A DNA stretch of 64,000 bases from positions 15,741,852-15,805,851 of the forward strand of contig OZ025268.1 of assembly GCA_964019165.1 (NCBI GenBank), read 5' to 3'. The notes below the pieces were generated by a model, which was not told the DNA's origin, did not search any database, and saw only the letters and a list, made by a program, of their open reading frames with translations. Positions within the stretch are counted from its first letter, which is position 1. Each line of letters opens with the position of its first letter. The stretch is from Mastigias papua. Its lineage: Eukaryota > Cnidaria > Scyphozoa > Rhizostomeae > Mastigiidae. Made by a program: the position numbers and the translations under genes. This document shows positions 32,905 to 45,349 of the stretch, one piece after another.

Positions 32905-33085
32905 ATGTCTGAACATCTGAGAATTAGACAGATATCTTAAAATATGGACATGCATTTGAACTTTTAGACGCACATCTGAAGTTCCTATAGCTGAAATTAT
33001 AATTAGTCATCTGAAAATTAGGCATGAACCTGACACTTTTAGGCTTATATCTGACAGATTAGACATGTATCTGAAATTTTATAAG
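32905..33085 (+). repeat. Minisatellite at the LINE 3' end
   Basis: About six imperfect copies of a 20-35 base unit built around ATCTGAAAATTAGACATG. It follows directly after the LINE remnant, where some LINEs carry repeated 3' tails, and precedes a MITE. Confidence 0.6.
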
Positions 33086-33515
33086 TGTGCACGCGTTTTT
33101 ATAAGGAACCTAGCTCAAGGCCTAGTTCCAAAAGTTCCTTATTTTTTGACCTCCAATGATCAAATTGCAGTACTAAATGTTCCTTAACAATAACAATTCC
33201 TTAGTTTCCTTAATTAGTGCCATAAAAATGGTAGAGACACAAGGGAAACATTGAAATCTTGAATTTTGCTTTTCATATTGGTTGTAGCGTAAGATCAATG
33301 AAAAATGAAGGACTTAACACAAGCATAGCAAACAACCTATAAGGGTTATTGCTGCACATGAATGGAACCAGCTTCCCAATTCTTGATTGTTTGGAGTAAT
33401 AAAAATTTTTCAAATTGAAAAGTTCTTTACGGAACTTTCCTTTAGTAGTATACGTTTTTCTAAATATTTCGGCAGTCTACATAAAAGTTCCTTATAAAAT
33501 GGTTCCTTATACAAA
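33085..33515 (+). repeat. MITE family A copy, plus orientation
   Basis: Starts TTTTTATAAGGAACCTAGCT, continues with CTCCAATGATCAAATTGCAG, TTTCCTTTAGTAGTATACG and ends GTTCCTTATAAAATGG. It matches the inverted copy at 940-1215 and has about 150 extra bases in the middle. Confidence 0.65.
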
Positions 33516-33814
33516 TAACTTTTTATTTGGCAGTGAATGTGCGTCAGAAACAAATTTGGCAGCCTCAACTTGAGGATTTCTACTATTCTATAGCCTCGTT
33601 TCGACGTTTGGCCTAAGTTGGCTTTGTTGGCTTTGTTGGCTTTGCTTCATTAAAAATTAGCCTTTCCTTCACAGACTTACTTGGCAGCCCTCCTTGTGGC
33701 TAGTATTATTTAAGGATTTATAATTACTAGATGAGGTATGCGTTAACTTATTTTCATTTGGTTGTGCATCCCGTTTTGTAGCATTTTGGGATGGCATATA
33801 TTAGATCCGCACTG

Positions 33815-34350
33815 TGAACCTGTGTTGCCTCCCAGACTGCGAAGTCTGGCAAGTGGATGCTCGAGATTTCTTGTCTCAAATGATACTCCACACCCAAACA
33901 TGGGCATGATAGAGTGTTGAACAGCAATACGTTATGATGTATTTGGCTAATTTGAATATTTTGCCAATAACGGCGATAATCAAGTAGAATTTGCTCTAAC
34001 GCAGCAGCTGTTCAATAGTTACAGAAGTTTTGATTGTTCATATTTGTTTCACGCTTGAAGTGCACACCTAATGCTAAAAGCACACTTGCACACCTGACTT
34101 TTAGTTCGTACACACTTGAGATCTCATCAAGAAAGGTTATTCTCTGCAGTATGGACCCCTGTTCCAAGGAAACCACAGTAGAGTATGGGTGCCACCCACA
34201 CTGCAGAGTTTGGCAACTGCAAACTCGATATTTTTTGTCGCAAATGGTAATGCACACCAAACAGTGGGTGTGGTAGGATGTTGAAAGGTGACAGGGCGTG
34301 GTTTATTTAGTTAATTTGAATATCTTCCAACTATCATAACAATAGTAAGG
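33815..34350 (+). repeat. Local direct duplication of a 170-base segment
   Basis: 33815-33985 and 34180-34350 share, in order, CAGACTGCGAAGTCTGGCAA / CAGAGTTTGGCAA, TTCTTGTCTCAAATG / TTTTGTCGCAAATGG, GATAGAGTGTTGAA / GTAGGATGTTGAAA and GGCTAATTTGAATATTTTGCC / AGTTAATTTGAATATCTTCC in part. A second pair, 34060-34155 and 34940-35035, shares GCACACTTGCACACCTGAC. No gene seen. Confidence 0.6.
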
Positions 34351-36903
34351 CAGCCATCAAAAATCTGTTGCATTCACATTGTCTGACCGACTCTGTTTTC
34401 TAGCAAGAACTCAATTCAGAAAGTCGGAAAAATTGTCAGATTTTTTTTTAAATGACAAGATATATGTTTGAATGTTTCCACAATTAAACAATCAAAATCA
34501 GGATGTGCTGAATCTCTTTTGTTTGAAAGAAAATTAAGTAAAATTGTGAAAACACTGATTTTGAAAAGTTCATGGGTGTATGAGCATTCTTTGAAGAACA
34601 CCCTCTCCCCTTGTATGTGTTGTATGCTTTTGGGGTTCACCTACCCCTTCAGGGCATACTTGAAATCACTTTTTGAACGGACTCTAATTGAAATCACCGA
34701 TTGGATTAGTCAGACTTTGTAACTTTGAAAAACCCATCAAAATTTATTACCAGCAGACTGGCTGGTTTTGAGAGACCAGTTAGGATACACAGGCAATATC
34801 TTTTTGATAGACACCTAATGAAGTAAAAATTGCTGTGATAGGCATGGTGTTTAGTATGGAACCTTTCAAGGTGAAAAACAATGAAAAATAAATAAACTGG
34901 TTATACCTTTATGCCAAAAACTAAGTGGGCACTGCAAGTACACACCTGAGGTCCAGTGCACACTTGCATACCTGACCTTTTGCTAGTGCACACTCAAGAT
35001 ATCATCAAAAAAGGCCATATTCTGCTGTTGGGGTGCCATCAATTGATCAACATTCATTTAATTCAATTGTGCATTATAGATACAGTGGTACTTTATTAAA
35101 GTATATTTTAGTGATTTTTTTCATTCTGATTTTTTCAGAACTATTTTGTGCTAAGAGAAGTAAAACTTATGCTACCCAATGCCTTCTCTCAGAATTGGAA
35201 GAATTACCTTTCCTATGACTCATAGCATCTTTGGAAAGCAACTGAATTCTATATGTGCAGTAGTGTGTAGTAGAAATAGTATCCAGTTGGTGAGTTTGAC
35301 TTGTTTGTCCTAGATAATTTCACTGAGCTCTGTTGTAAAGAATTTATAAATGTTTTGCCATTGAAATAGAGCTGTTTTCATGGTTTTTATAGTGTATTAC
35401 AACAGCTGTTGACAGTTCCTTATTTAGTTTCTTTAAGTATGATATGAGCACTATAGCTAACCTCTTAACTTTGAACACACTGATCAATTGTAAGTGGAAT
35501 GACAAGCTTTCTTGGGAAGGTTATAGTGGTGAGTGCTAGCTATCACACACCAAAAACTACCTAGACATGTGGCGTCATGTCATAGTGTGTGGTGGTATAT
35601 GGTGGTACAAAACCATTACTATCTATATCTACACTGGGACATAGCTCAATGTCAATTTCTCCATGTATATGCTGATTTCTATTGCCCAGTCAACAATGGA
35701 TCACAGTCATTTCCAAACCTTATGGATATAATCTGCCATTAGTAACTATGTATCTAATGCAATAAAGTGTTGAGCCTAAAGCCTATGAGGATTGAAACAG
35801 TTATGTTTAGACATGATGATGAAGTGGCAGAAGGGGTAAGCAGTGGACATTGAATTCATCATAAGTATGCATGGAGCTAGAAACAACAAGTTGCCACTTC
35901 AGAGCAATCAAGGTTTTCAATATTTTGCTCACCTGGGAAGTTGCAGTATGTGCCAGGGCATTCGCATGTGATTGCACCCCTTTCCATGGAAGCCTGAACA
36001 CTATAGACCTGGTTTTTGGCATTCTTTTTTGAAATTTATTATTGAATGGTTACAATAAATCAAACAGAAATAGTTTTATGTGAAGCAAAAATATTATCCT
36101 TAGAAAACTAATATGAGATGATAAAGCATGATGTCAGAGATGTAGCTACTTGGGGGTGTGGTGGGTGTCACAAAGGCCTCTCTGTTTGAGGTATTCAACT
36201 GTGCATGTGTACCCCGGCACATGACTTAATAAGGCAAGATGAATGATCCATCACATGCCTTGCCCTTCAAATTGACCAGAGCATGCAGCTTAGCAATAAA
36301 TAGTAGACCTAGACTACATGCCTTGATGTGGCATTGTGCTGATGACACATGATCATTCACACACCTGCTAACATCAGTATGGAGAGACCTGGTTCCACAC
36401 CCTGATGTGTTGACATATATAAATATGTTGTTAGAAATGCAGCATATTTATCCTGACTTTGTTGCATTGGAGGAGATTTTTCACTACTAAATATTAAGTG
36501 AACAACTTTCAATTATATAGTTATTTCATGTGGAAATATGTGAACAGATCTCCTACACTTACATCTTTATTGACTTGAATTGAATTTGCACACAAAATAT
36601 CTTATGAAAATTTGGGCAAAGTTTTGACCCCCTTTCCCCTATACTTGAAGTATCAATACACCCCAGAATGACATCATTTGCTTGTACCTTTGCCTCCTAA
36701 GAATACTGTAATGCACACCTATACTTACATTTTGTTAACAATCTCATTTGCTGATAGGAAGTAGCAGATATTTTTTGAATTTCAGGTTTATTATTAACAT
36801 CAAAGCAAAAATTTCAAATCATTGGAAAGAATTAAAGTTGGATTATTCAAATGTTCTCTTCTTATAAACCTGCTCTGTTTCTCATAGGTTCTCTTTCTCA
36901 TAG

Positions 36904-38918
36904 GTTCCAAGTAGGCAGCAAAGTAGTGATGAGATAGTTGGGAAAATTGCTGCCAAAGAACCATTTGAAGTTCAATTGGTAAAAGGAAAAAGATACTCAT
37001 GGTGTAGATGTGGCTTTAGCAAGAAGCAGGTAGGTTTGTGCAAAATTGTTTGAATACATGAATAACGTTGATGCTAACACAATGCAACACAGAGTAACTA
37101 TTTTCCCTGTGATTCAAAACATTCAATAAACCATTGAAATTTATGCTATCAAGTTTATCTATAGATTAATACATAATAGAATAATTTTTTTTGAAAGCAG
37201 GAATTACAACTGAAATGTACCCCAAAAGTCTGTTAAACACTTGAGAATATAAAACAATGTGTATTGAGTATGTTACGTTCTCAGTGCCAACGTATCATGT
37301 ATGGAGAAATTTCAGTATGCTAGCAACAGCATATGTAGGCATTACAACCAATAAATCTACCAACTTATATGCCTGACCGTGGACTGAGATGCACCAATTA
37401 TGAAGAGCATGTATCACCAGTCGTTGTAAATCCCAACTGATGTCACGAAATTGCTTATGAATTAAAAAGTAAACAAGAGTCCCAAATAGATTGCTTATTA
37501 CAGAGCACTCACCCGACAGCCACTGGTGTGACGAAGCAGGATGCCCAGTTCCTTTCTTTACCATCTTTATCTTCCAAGTTGTGCCATCTGGTATCCATTG
37601 CTGCTGGGTGGATAGTTAACATACATGAGACCATTAATCTTTCAAGCAGTAGACTAGCACTCTGAACGCTCAGCCACTCGCCCATACTGATAAATTAAAA
37701 GGGTCTATATTTGAAATTATACTTCTTCTGTTTACATAGTTGACGCTTTCCTTTCTTGATGCAAGCAGAAATCAAAACAGATAGATATGAAAATTTATGA
37801 CCTGTATTTGCTATTACTTGAAACATGTCATCTCCAGTACGCGTTTCTTTTTATAAACAGTCAGATCTATTGCTATCGCCCTGGCATACATAGCTTCTTT
37901 TCTTATAAGAACCATCTAGTCCCTTAATTCCTCATGTCTATTTTTTCTTTACGAACTAACTCCTTTAATCACTCGTACCCTAGGCCTATCTCCCAAGCAA
38001 TGCATGTCACGCACTTTGGATCCTAGTCAAATACAGTGGTGTCTATAAAATCAGTGCACTCGAGGAAAAGTTCCACAATGCTCAAATCCCCAAGCTTCTA
38101 CTACCTGCCCGCCCGTTTGATGCATCGTAGCAAATCTGTTACCCTTTCCCCACTTATTACATAACATTTTAAATCCTAAGACCCTTGGATCGACGCTCTG
38201 TTATTGTCTTGCGTGTCATGTGCACCGAAATTATGTGAAAGATATTAATTGCTTATTTCCAATGTAAATGTTTCTTTTAAGTCAATCACAGAATCTGTAG
38301 TGATAACGAAAGCAAAACAGAAAACACTCTGTTCTGTGCTACCCATAAAGTTTAGGACACAAAACATATTGTAGTGAAAACTCGTTAAATCCGTGAAAGA
38401 CAAAAGGGGTTTCCGAAACTGTGAAAGATATCACAGAAAGTCCTAAAGTTTCTTAACTCGTTCCGTGTAGTTCAAAAAGTTTCTTAAATTTTAGTGTGTT
38501 TAATAGTAGATTTCTTATAAACGGGTTTCTTATAGAAAAAGCGTGAAATTGATTGGCTTTAGAATGCAGAGCTATGCTATTCTTCACCAGTCTATTGATA
38601 CTCCCTTTTTGATTGGTGCATTTCAATCCACAATTGTGTACATATTTTGTCAGCTTCCTTTCAAGCATTGTGCTAACATCTTTATACTCTTCAGAGTGTA
38701 AACTGGATAGTCTCTGGGTACAAGCAAAATTTCCATTATTTTCTTAGCCTTTTTGTGATGGTCAACATAGAAGATATGCTCCTGGATTTTCACCTTTTCG
38801 GTTCGTTGCTGAAGAAACAGGAAATGTATTGTTGTGTGGATGCAAACAAACGGACAACCCCCCTTACTGTGATGGAACTCATATGTCTGGTAAAGTGCAA
38901 AACGCTTCTATTGGTTAG
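36904..38918 (+). CDS. CISD3: CISD3-type double CDGSH iron-sulfur protein, last two coding exons
   Basis: Exons 36904-37029 (acceptor TTTCTCATAG, donor CAG/GTAGGT) and 38748-38918 (acceptor TTTTCTTAG, stop TAG) join in phase 0. CISD3 (MiNT) is a mitochondrial matrix protein that binds two 2Fe-2S clusters through two CDGSH motifs in one chain. The joined exons give KEPFEVQLVKGKRYSW, CRCGFSKKQPFCDGQH, then CGCKQTDNPPYCDGTH and a C-terminal KVQNASIG, which corresponds to the human ending RVQKAEVG. Each motif keeps its three Cys and one His ligands. The first motif has Gln where Ser, Thr or Ala is normal. The mitochondrial targeting exon was not found; it should lie upstream and end in phase 0. 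The 1.7 kb intron contains a SINE. Confidence 0.92.
37290..37690 (-). repeat. tRNA-derived SINE copy 2, inside the CISD3 intron
   Basis: On the minus strand it opens with GGGCGAGTGGCTGAGCGTTC, resembling a tRNA A-box region (GAGTGGCTGAGCG and GAGTGCTAGTCTAC), followed by CCCAGCAGCAATGGATACC and GAACTGGGCATCC, shared with copy 1. The B box is degenerate. Antisense to CISD3. Confidence 0.7.
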
Positions 38919-41900
38919 CTAGAGCCACATGGCCCGTGATAAACTGTATGATGACTAATTAAACCTCCAACATACTATTCTGTTTTCTTATTTCTACTCA
39001 AGTGAATTGTTTTTATTTCCTGGGAGCTTTCAAACAATGCGAATCATTGCATTAGTTAAAATGCTTTCGTTTGTGTGAGCATTTATCCTTTGAAATTGAT
39101 TCCTGGGCCTTATTGTGGATAGCTGAGTTGGGCCGAAATTTGTAGAATGAATTCAAGAGGTCAGATTTGTCGGTTCTTGGCGTAAGGTAGCAGTTTTAGA
39201 TTAGATGTCTCTGGAAATGAGTTCGTGATTAGCAGCAGACCTGTAGACAGCTGAAGTAGATTTTTTTGGGGGGATGCATGGATGTTAAGTGGAAAGTTAC
39301 ACTGGAAGTGCATCTCTCTAAAGAAACTAAGAGTGCATTCTACTAGAAATCAACCTGGTAACATTTTAACGGTGAGGTATACTATTTGCTTTATCAACAT
39401 TGCTTAGAAGAACTTCTGTATTATTGGATCCAACCATGGTGAGCCCTTGTACGTCACTAAATGAAGTTATCAGCTCCTCAAGTATCAAGTCAGGTGGCAC
39501 TGTCCCTTGTTCTAGGGCATGTGTTGATTCTGCATGACAAAACCTCTGCAGACAAATCCCACAGTGCTGGCACGAGATATATTGCCCTCCGGTTGCTTTC
39601 TCTTAACGTTTTAACAATCATTGCCGAACACCAAATGCAAGTCAGAATATGGCGTTTTTGCTTTTTGTTTTGGTTTTTATTTCTTCTACTTATATTATCT
39701 GAAATGTGAAGGGTGGCTTGGATGACCGAATATCCATTCCCGTCATTTTAGGCACAGTAGTTGTATTTGCTTCTTGTTCTATGTTTTGGTTCACTATAAA
39801 AAAACAAATCCCCGTATATGTTCTCTAATGTTATGAATCTTTCTTTTATGCGTCTTGCCAGATGTATCTGTTAACATTGTTGTTAACTGTTTAATCTTTA
39901 AGTCTTTGTATTTTGTGGAATTTGAAATGAACTGAACTGAACTGAAATGAACAGACTTTGTGCAGAGACATTGTAGACGAACTTCAAAAGAAATTAATTG
40001 CTTAGCTTAGAACTGTGTTGTTAAGCCGAGCATGAAGGACTACCTTCCTCTCTAAATGGAAGAGAGGTTCCCTAAACTTTGTGATTCCTATATGTTTAAT
40101 ACTTATCTATTAGACACTTGCTCTTCCTTTGATCTCACTGTGGCGTCCCAGTTCCGTTCTTTGCTCATCGAAAATCTGGATCATGTAGCGGAGTTTGCAA
40201 GTGCATTAGTCTTTCCAAGGCTAATCTGCCACTGCATTTTGACGGGCGCAACGAGCTTCTGGGGTAGGCAAGCCCGCGTCAAACCGGCCATCAATCAGAA
40301 TCTTCTGATCTAATGTTCCAGATTTAGGAGACGTGTTGTGTACCTTGCAACTGCACAGCTACCAGATACCTTTATGGAAGAACTCAATTATTTGTTGTTA
40401 TTGAGGGAAATATGACGAGATGGTTGAGAAAACTGCCTGTTATCTAGCTAGGGGATCTATCACCATTCAAAATGACGGGAAAACCCCCACTATCGAGGGC
40501 TTTTATGTTTAATTTTTGAAACCCAATTTGTATTGGCTCTATTTGCATCACGTCATATACACTCTTTTTCTTGTATAAATCCATTTTATTGTAATTTGAC
40601 TGAGGCTGGATTTGCCAAAAAATAAAGGCAATGCTAGAACGTTCTGAGCCTCGGATGAGAATATTCACATTCATTACTCTGTTTCTTTTGGCAAACCAAT
40701 TTTGATGAGGTTATTAGTAGACATCAGCTTTCGTTCGTTTATTTTCGAAAGCAGCCCGGCTGAATGCCTTAGAAGCTGCATATTACATGTACTGTCTAAA
40801 ATACACGTTTTTCATTTTATAAGAAAGTTCACCCAGTACTCAGTTGAAACATTTTTAACTTGTTCGTGATTTCAGTACTGAGACTTCCTTATGTGTTTCT
40901 TAGCGAGAGTATTTGAGTTTTTGTAGTACTGCAGTCTTATAAAGATAGATAGACGACTTTTTTATTCAATATAAAATATTGCAAATACAAGCATACAAGC
41001 TGCTTAATGCTGTACGTACATTCTATTTGACATACTAACATAACACTAAAAATACATAAATTTTCATAGGAAATCTCTGCAAATTAAGCAAAAGAGTTGA
41101 TGAACTTGAGTAAAAATAAGAATCTCAAATGTGCATCGACTTATCAACTTTCTGGCCTTCAGAAAACCAGTAATCAACTTGTTTATCATTTCGAGGAACC
41201 GAGTACTGCTTTATTTTAAGACACTTTCTTTTAAAAAACATGTAATTACATAAAATTACTCTGCTGACTTTTTGCCGTAGTAATAGACCATGAGATAATT
41301 ATCATGAGATACTTCTTTTTATAGCTTTTGCTTGCGCAGATTTGAGTGAGAAAAGTATGGAAATTGTTTCAGTAAAACCAAAGTTCACCTTCTATTGTTG
41401 ACTGAAACATTTCATTTTTTCTCAACACTTCAATACAGTATTGGACTCACACGTTATTTTGATTAAAATGCTTATGTGTTGTTTCCATATAATGATATTT
41501 ATATTAAGTTATTTTAACGTACTAGGGATACAGCACGAAAGTTCTGGGGGCATAGGTAGCAGTGATGTACAGATAGTGTTGACAAATATTTCCATACCCG
41601 GTCATCAGACCTAGCTTCACCACTGCAAATCTGTGCATTTTTCTTAATGCTTACTTTCTTTATCTATGGCTTGTTGGTATATGCTGTTAAAAATTTTCAG
41701 TTGCTAGCGACAATTGAATACCTTTTTCGTAATAAGGCATAATTTTTTGCTTTTGAATTAGGCACAAAGTTGACAGATTGTTGCATGTTTACCTCTATGG
41801 AAAAGTTCATCTTTGGGAAAGTTAATAGTCAGTCTTTGCTTAAAATGCATATCTACACTCGATCACTGATTGGAAAGCTGATTCATAGTCTGTTTTTCCT

Positions 41901-43150
41901 TGAACATAGGAGCCAATTACGAGCATTTTTGTAACTTGAGTATGCCGTGACATCAAGCTATCTTCGTTCAGATTTTCTTGTTTACAGCCATTTGTAGCTG
42001 TTTTCCTTTCTGCCCACAAACTGACCGGTGTTGTTGTCGAGCTAATTTAAATTTTCAAAATTACGCAACGAAGCAGATTTGGATAAAAGGTAGAAGAATT
42101 GCATTCTCACTAAACTCTTTACAAGTTATAAACATGTCCATGTCCACGAAGAGATAAACAGCCGTCAACCGATATCTATGATGTATGAAACTATATCTCA
42201 TGTAGCACCATACTTGCATTCAATTGAATTTCTAAACATCATCCAGGTTATAATTCTTTCAATGTTGCTTCCCTATTTTCTATTATTTTGATTGTTATTT
42301 AAAAGTACTCAGTGAATGCAATCTAAAAAAACTCTATAAAGCCACCCGCAATACCTATGAAAATATCTGCTTTGCATTGCAATGCATGCTTTAATCTTTT
42401 AATTTTATGGATTTTGCTATCACAGAAATTAAGTAAGAATCTGTCGTGTATGCTCCATACAAGAAACACGCACTTAACAGATGCCGAGATAGTAGGCAAC
42501 TAGGACTGCAATAAATTCATTTTCAATCAATTTGATGACATATCTGTTGGCTAATACCACAAATAACTTCAAGCTTTTTAGCTGAAGCTGTAGTTTTTAA
42601 CTACATATAGTTGGGATGTATTATAATTATACAAGTATTAAACTTTAGCGTGTTGTGTTTGCAAAGTTGCTTATTAAGATAGGCTCAAAGTTATGTAAAC
42701 AAATGAGTTTGTAACTGATACAGATGCTTAACTGTTCTTGCATATGCTGTTTGTGTGTAGGAACAAAAAGAAAGAGTAAAATGATAAAAAGAGTTATTGC
42801 TACCATACTATGTAATTCTCAACATAGATGCAAGCCTTAAGTGAAGATTTATTGTATCTCGAATACACAATGATGGAAAACCCTAGTCCAGTAGGGCTTA
42901 TCTATATTGAGCAATGACGTACAATGACGCTTGAGTTGAGGACAGTTGAGATGACAGATATTTGAGAATTGTACGAATCATCGGCTACCCATCTTTAATC
43001 AGCGTTTCGGGGGTTTTTAAGGACAGTACACTATTGACTACAGGCCTCCCAATACCCCCAAGAGAGGCATCATCGCGCACAATACAAGAAAATTGTGGAA
43101 TGGAATAGTTTGGTGTAAAAAAAGTTTAAATGATCTATGCACTCACACAT
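38919..43150. other. Intergenic DNA
   Basis: Holds the family B MITE at 40803-41243. Short frames at 39461-39709 and 40056-40313 show no motif and no splice partners I can support. Confidence 0.55.
40803..41243. mobile_element. MITE family B, best-preserved copy
   Basis: Terminal inverted repeat of about 40 bases: left CACGTTTTTCATTTTATAAG then AAAGTTCACCCAGTACTC; right, reversed, reads ACATGTTTTTTAAAAGAAAG then a CAGTACTCGGTTCCTC block. The interior has CGTGATTTCAGTACTGAGAC shared with other copies near 4210, 6950 and 8970. Confidence 0.65.
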
Positions 43151-43166
43151 GTTTATGAGGATGATG

Positions 43167-43265
43167 AATAAACTATAATTTTGTGTGGACCAAGATGACT
43201 CTAATGTTTCGATTTCGTTTGAAAGCCATTATTGGCTTCTGGTGGTGAATTGGGCGTAGTGTTGT
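43167..43265. repeat. LINE-flanking direct repeat, left copy with hairpin
   Basis: About 95 bases shared with 45350-45446 in the same orientation, with about 13 differences by eye. It holds a 6-base hairpin at 43223-43228 / 43233-43238 (AAGCCA, loop TTAT, TGGCTT) just after the block CTAATGTTTCGATTTCGTTT. It lies about 700 bases 3' of the LINE stop codon. Confidence 0.75.
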
Positions 43266-43973
43266 ATCTTCCATAATCGTATTCCAATGTTGACTTAGTA
43301 TAGGACCAAATGATTTTGTGTTCATATTGAAAGGTATGATGGAAGATAAAATCCGCCTGCTTCGTGCCTCCTTTCAGTTAATAGATCACCTTGTGACTGG
43401 GTGCATATTTTGGAGAACATTGATTGTATGAGCGTTCGATCGTAGCCCCTAGTAACTAGGGGTACTAAATTAATTTGTGAGATGAAATCTAAGTCCTCAT
43501 CATGTGTAATGATTCGTCAATAACAGAGGACCTGACTAAATTTGATTCTGTTTTTCTTCCAAAACTTCTCAATAGGATAAAATGAGAAAGAATACGAAGA
43601 AATACAACAATGCTGTTTGAAACAATACAACAATATTAGTGGGGTGAACTGAACGTGCATGAAGTAAGGAGCAATGTCGCCATTATTCTAGTAAAAGTCT
43701 TATTATGCAACAAACCATGTTAAGCACCTTATCTTGTACATAACAAGGTTCTGTCCTAATGATGATTGCATGTTTGTGCATTCAAATGTATAGATCTAAC
43801 GTTCTGAGACAGCCGTATCATCTTTGTAATCTTATTTGCTAAAATGGCGCTTCTGATTATATTGTTTGTAATTAAACTACTTACCCGCATTGACATTTTT
43901 CACTTTTTTGACGCTATATATGATATATTTAAACGATATAACGTGACGCAGCCACACAACGTTTTTCATTAAG

Positions 43974-45340
43974 TCACATTTTTCTTTTCAAAATATCCTT
44001 CCATTTTTTGCGGTCCTTTGCCAGTTGACTTGCCTCTTCCCATTTTAAATTAATTTCTTGCAATTGTTTTTGCATCAATTCCAGCCATGTAAACTTTGGT
44101 CTTCCTCGTGGTCTTTTTGATTGTATTAATGCCACACTTAACGCTTTTCGTGCATGTGTGTTCTCATCTAACCTCATCAGGTGACCAAACCATTTTAATC
44201 TCTTTTTCTCAATTGTTTTGCTCCATGGTTCTGTCTTGGTTTTTTCGTATACGTCTTCATTCTTTACAATCTTTGGCCATCTAATATTTAGAACATATGA
44301 GCGTAGTATTCGCCTTTGAAAGCTATCAATTTGATTTCCTAGCGTTTTCGTTAGTGTCCAAAGTTCACTGTTGTATAAAAATACTGGTGTTATGTATGCT
44401 TCGAATGCTCTTACTTTAGTTCTTCTTGACAATCGTTTGTTTTGGAAAATTTCTTTTAAGTTTGTCAGTGCATTGAGTGATAGGCTTTTTCTGTTTGCAA
44501 TGTCTGCTCCTGTGTTCAGTTTGGATCCTAGTATCTTAGCATTTTTCCATTCATTTTCGTTCTTATATTTCACCGTATATTCTTCAGTTTTTGACATGTT
44601 TATCATCAGACCTCTTTTCTGTAGTCTTGATGGAAGTTGTTCTTTTATATGCTCGATTACTTTTTTATCTGTTGTTGCTATTGTTATATCATCCGCATAT
44701 TCCATATTTATTTCGACATTTTCTATTTTCTTGTCATGTGATGGCTTTTCGCAACCTTTACTTATTCTTACTTCATTGCAGTTTGTTTGTTCTTTTCTGT
44801 TTTGCATGTTATGTTCTTCATGTTGTTTTTCTACAAGTGATTTTGCTAGGTAGAATATGAATTCTTGTCCACTACAACAGTCACCTTGGGGTGTACCAGT
44901 GTCTGTCTTAAAAGTCGAACTTCTAGATTTTCCAACTTGTACCATTAACTCAGTTCCTAGCATTATTTGAATCATATTTAATTCATCTTTGTTTAAACTT
45001 TTTTGCAGATCTTTTACTAGTTCACTTCTTATGATGCTGTCGAAAGCTTTTGACATATCGAGCAATAGATAATGAATTTCAAAATTTGTGGACGTTGCTG
45101 CTTTTTCGGCTAGAATTTTACAGGCAAAGACATGCTCTGTTGTGCTTCGACCCTTACAATATGCTGCTTGAGAAATGGGTATTTCTTTATTGATTTTTTC
45201 ACCTATACGTTTCATCATACATGTAGCAAGGATTTTTCTTAACACTGATAGTAAAGTTATTGGTCTCAGATTTTCAATAGGTCCTTTCTTCTTTCTGGGT
45301 TTCTGCAATGCTGTGATTATTCCTAAAATTAATTGCAGAA
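43974..45340 (-). mobile_element. 5'-truncated LINE with long open reverse transcriptase frame
   Basis: Minus-strand open frame of 444 codons from the Met at 45308, with in-frame continuation to about 45340. It holds the reverse transcriptase core: NLRPITLLSVLRKIL, AYCKGRSTTEHVF, LLLDMSKAFDSIIRS, TGTPQGDCCS, and an intact active site YADDITIATTDKK. The thumb and C-terminal domain follow (SFQRRILRSYVLNIRWPK, RLKWFGHLMRL, SKRPRGRPKFTW), typical of several non-LTR clades. The endonuclease and 5' half are absent, as expected of 5' truncation during target-primed insertion. The lack of stops across 1.3 kb says the insertion is young or the frame has been kept. Confidence 0.9.
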
Positions 45341-45349
45341 TATAAATAA

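Noticed and set aside
37655..37690. Functional tRNA gene on the minus strand
   Set aside because: An A-box-like stretch exists but no cloverleaf or intact B box; it is the head of a SINE.
43167..43265. Hammerhead ribozyme in the LINE-flanking repeat
   Set aside because: The minus strand has GAA, a stem and CGAAAC in a suggestive order, but the CUGANGA core is not present as needed, so only the hairpin is claimed.
44371..44853. 160-codon plus-strand frame
   Set aside because: Antisense shadow of the LINE reverse transcriptase.
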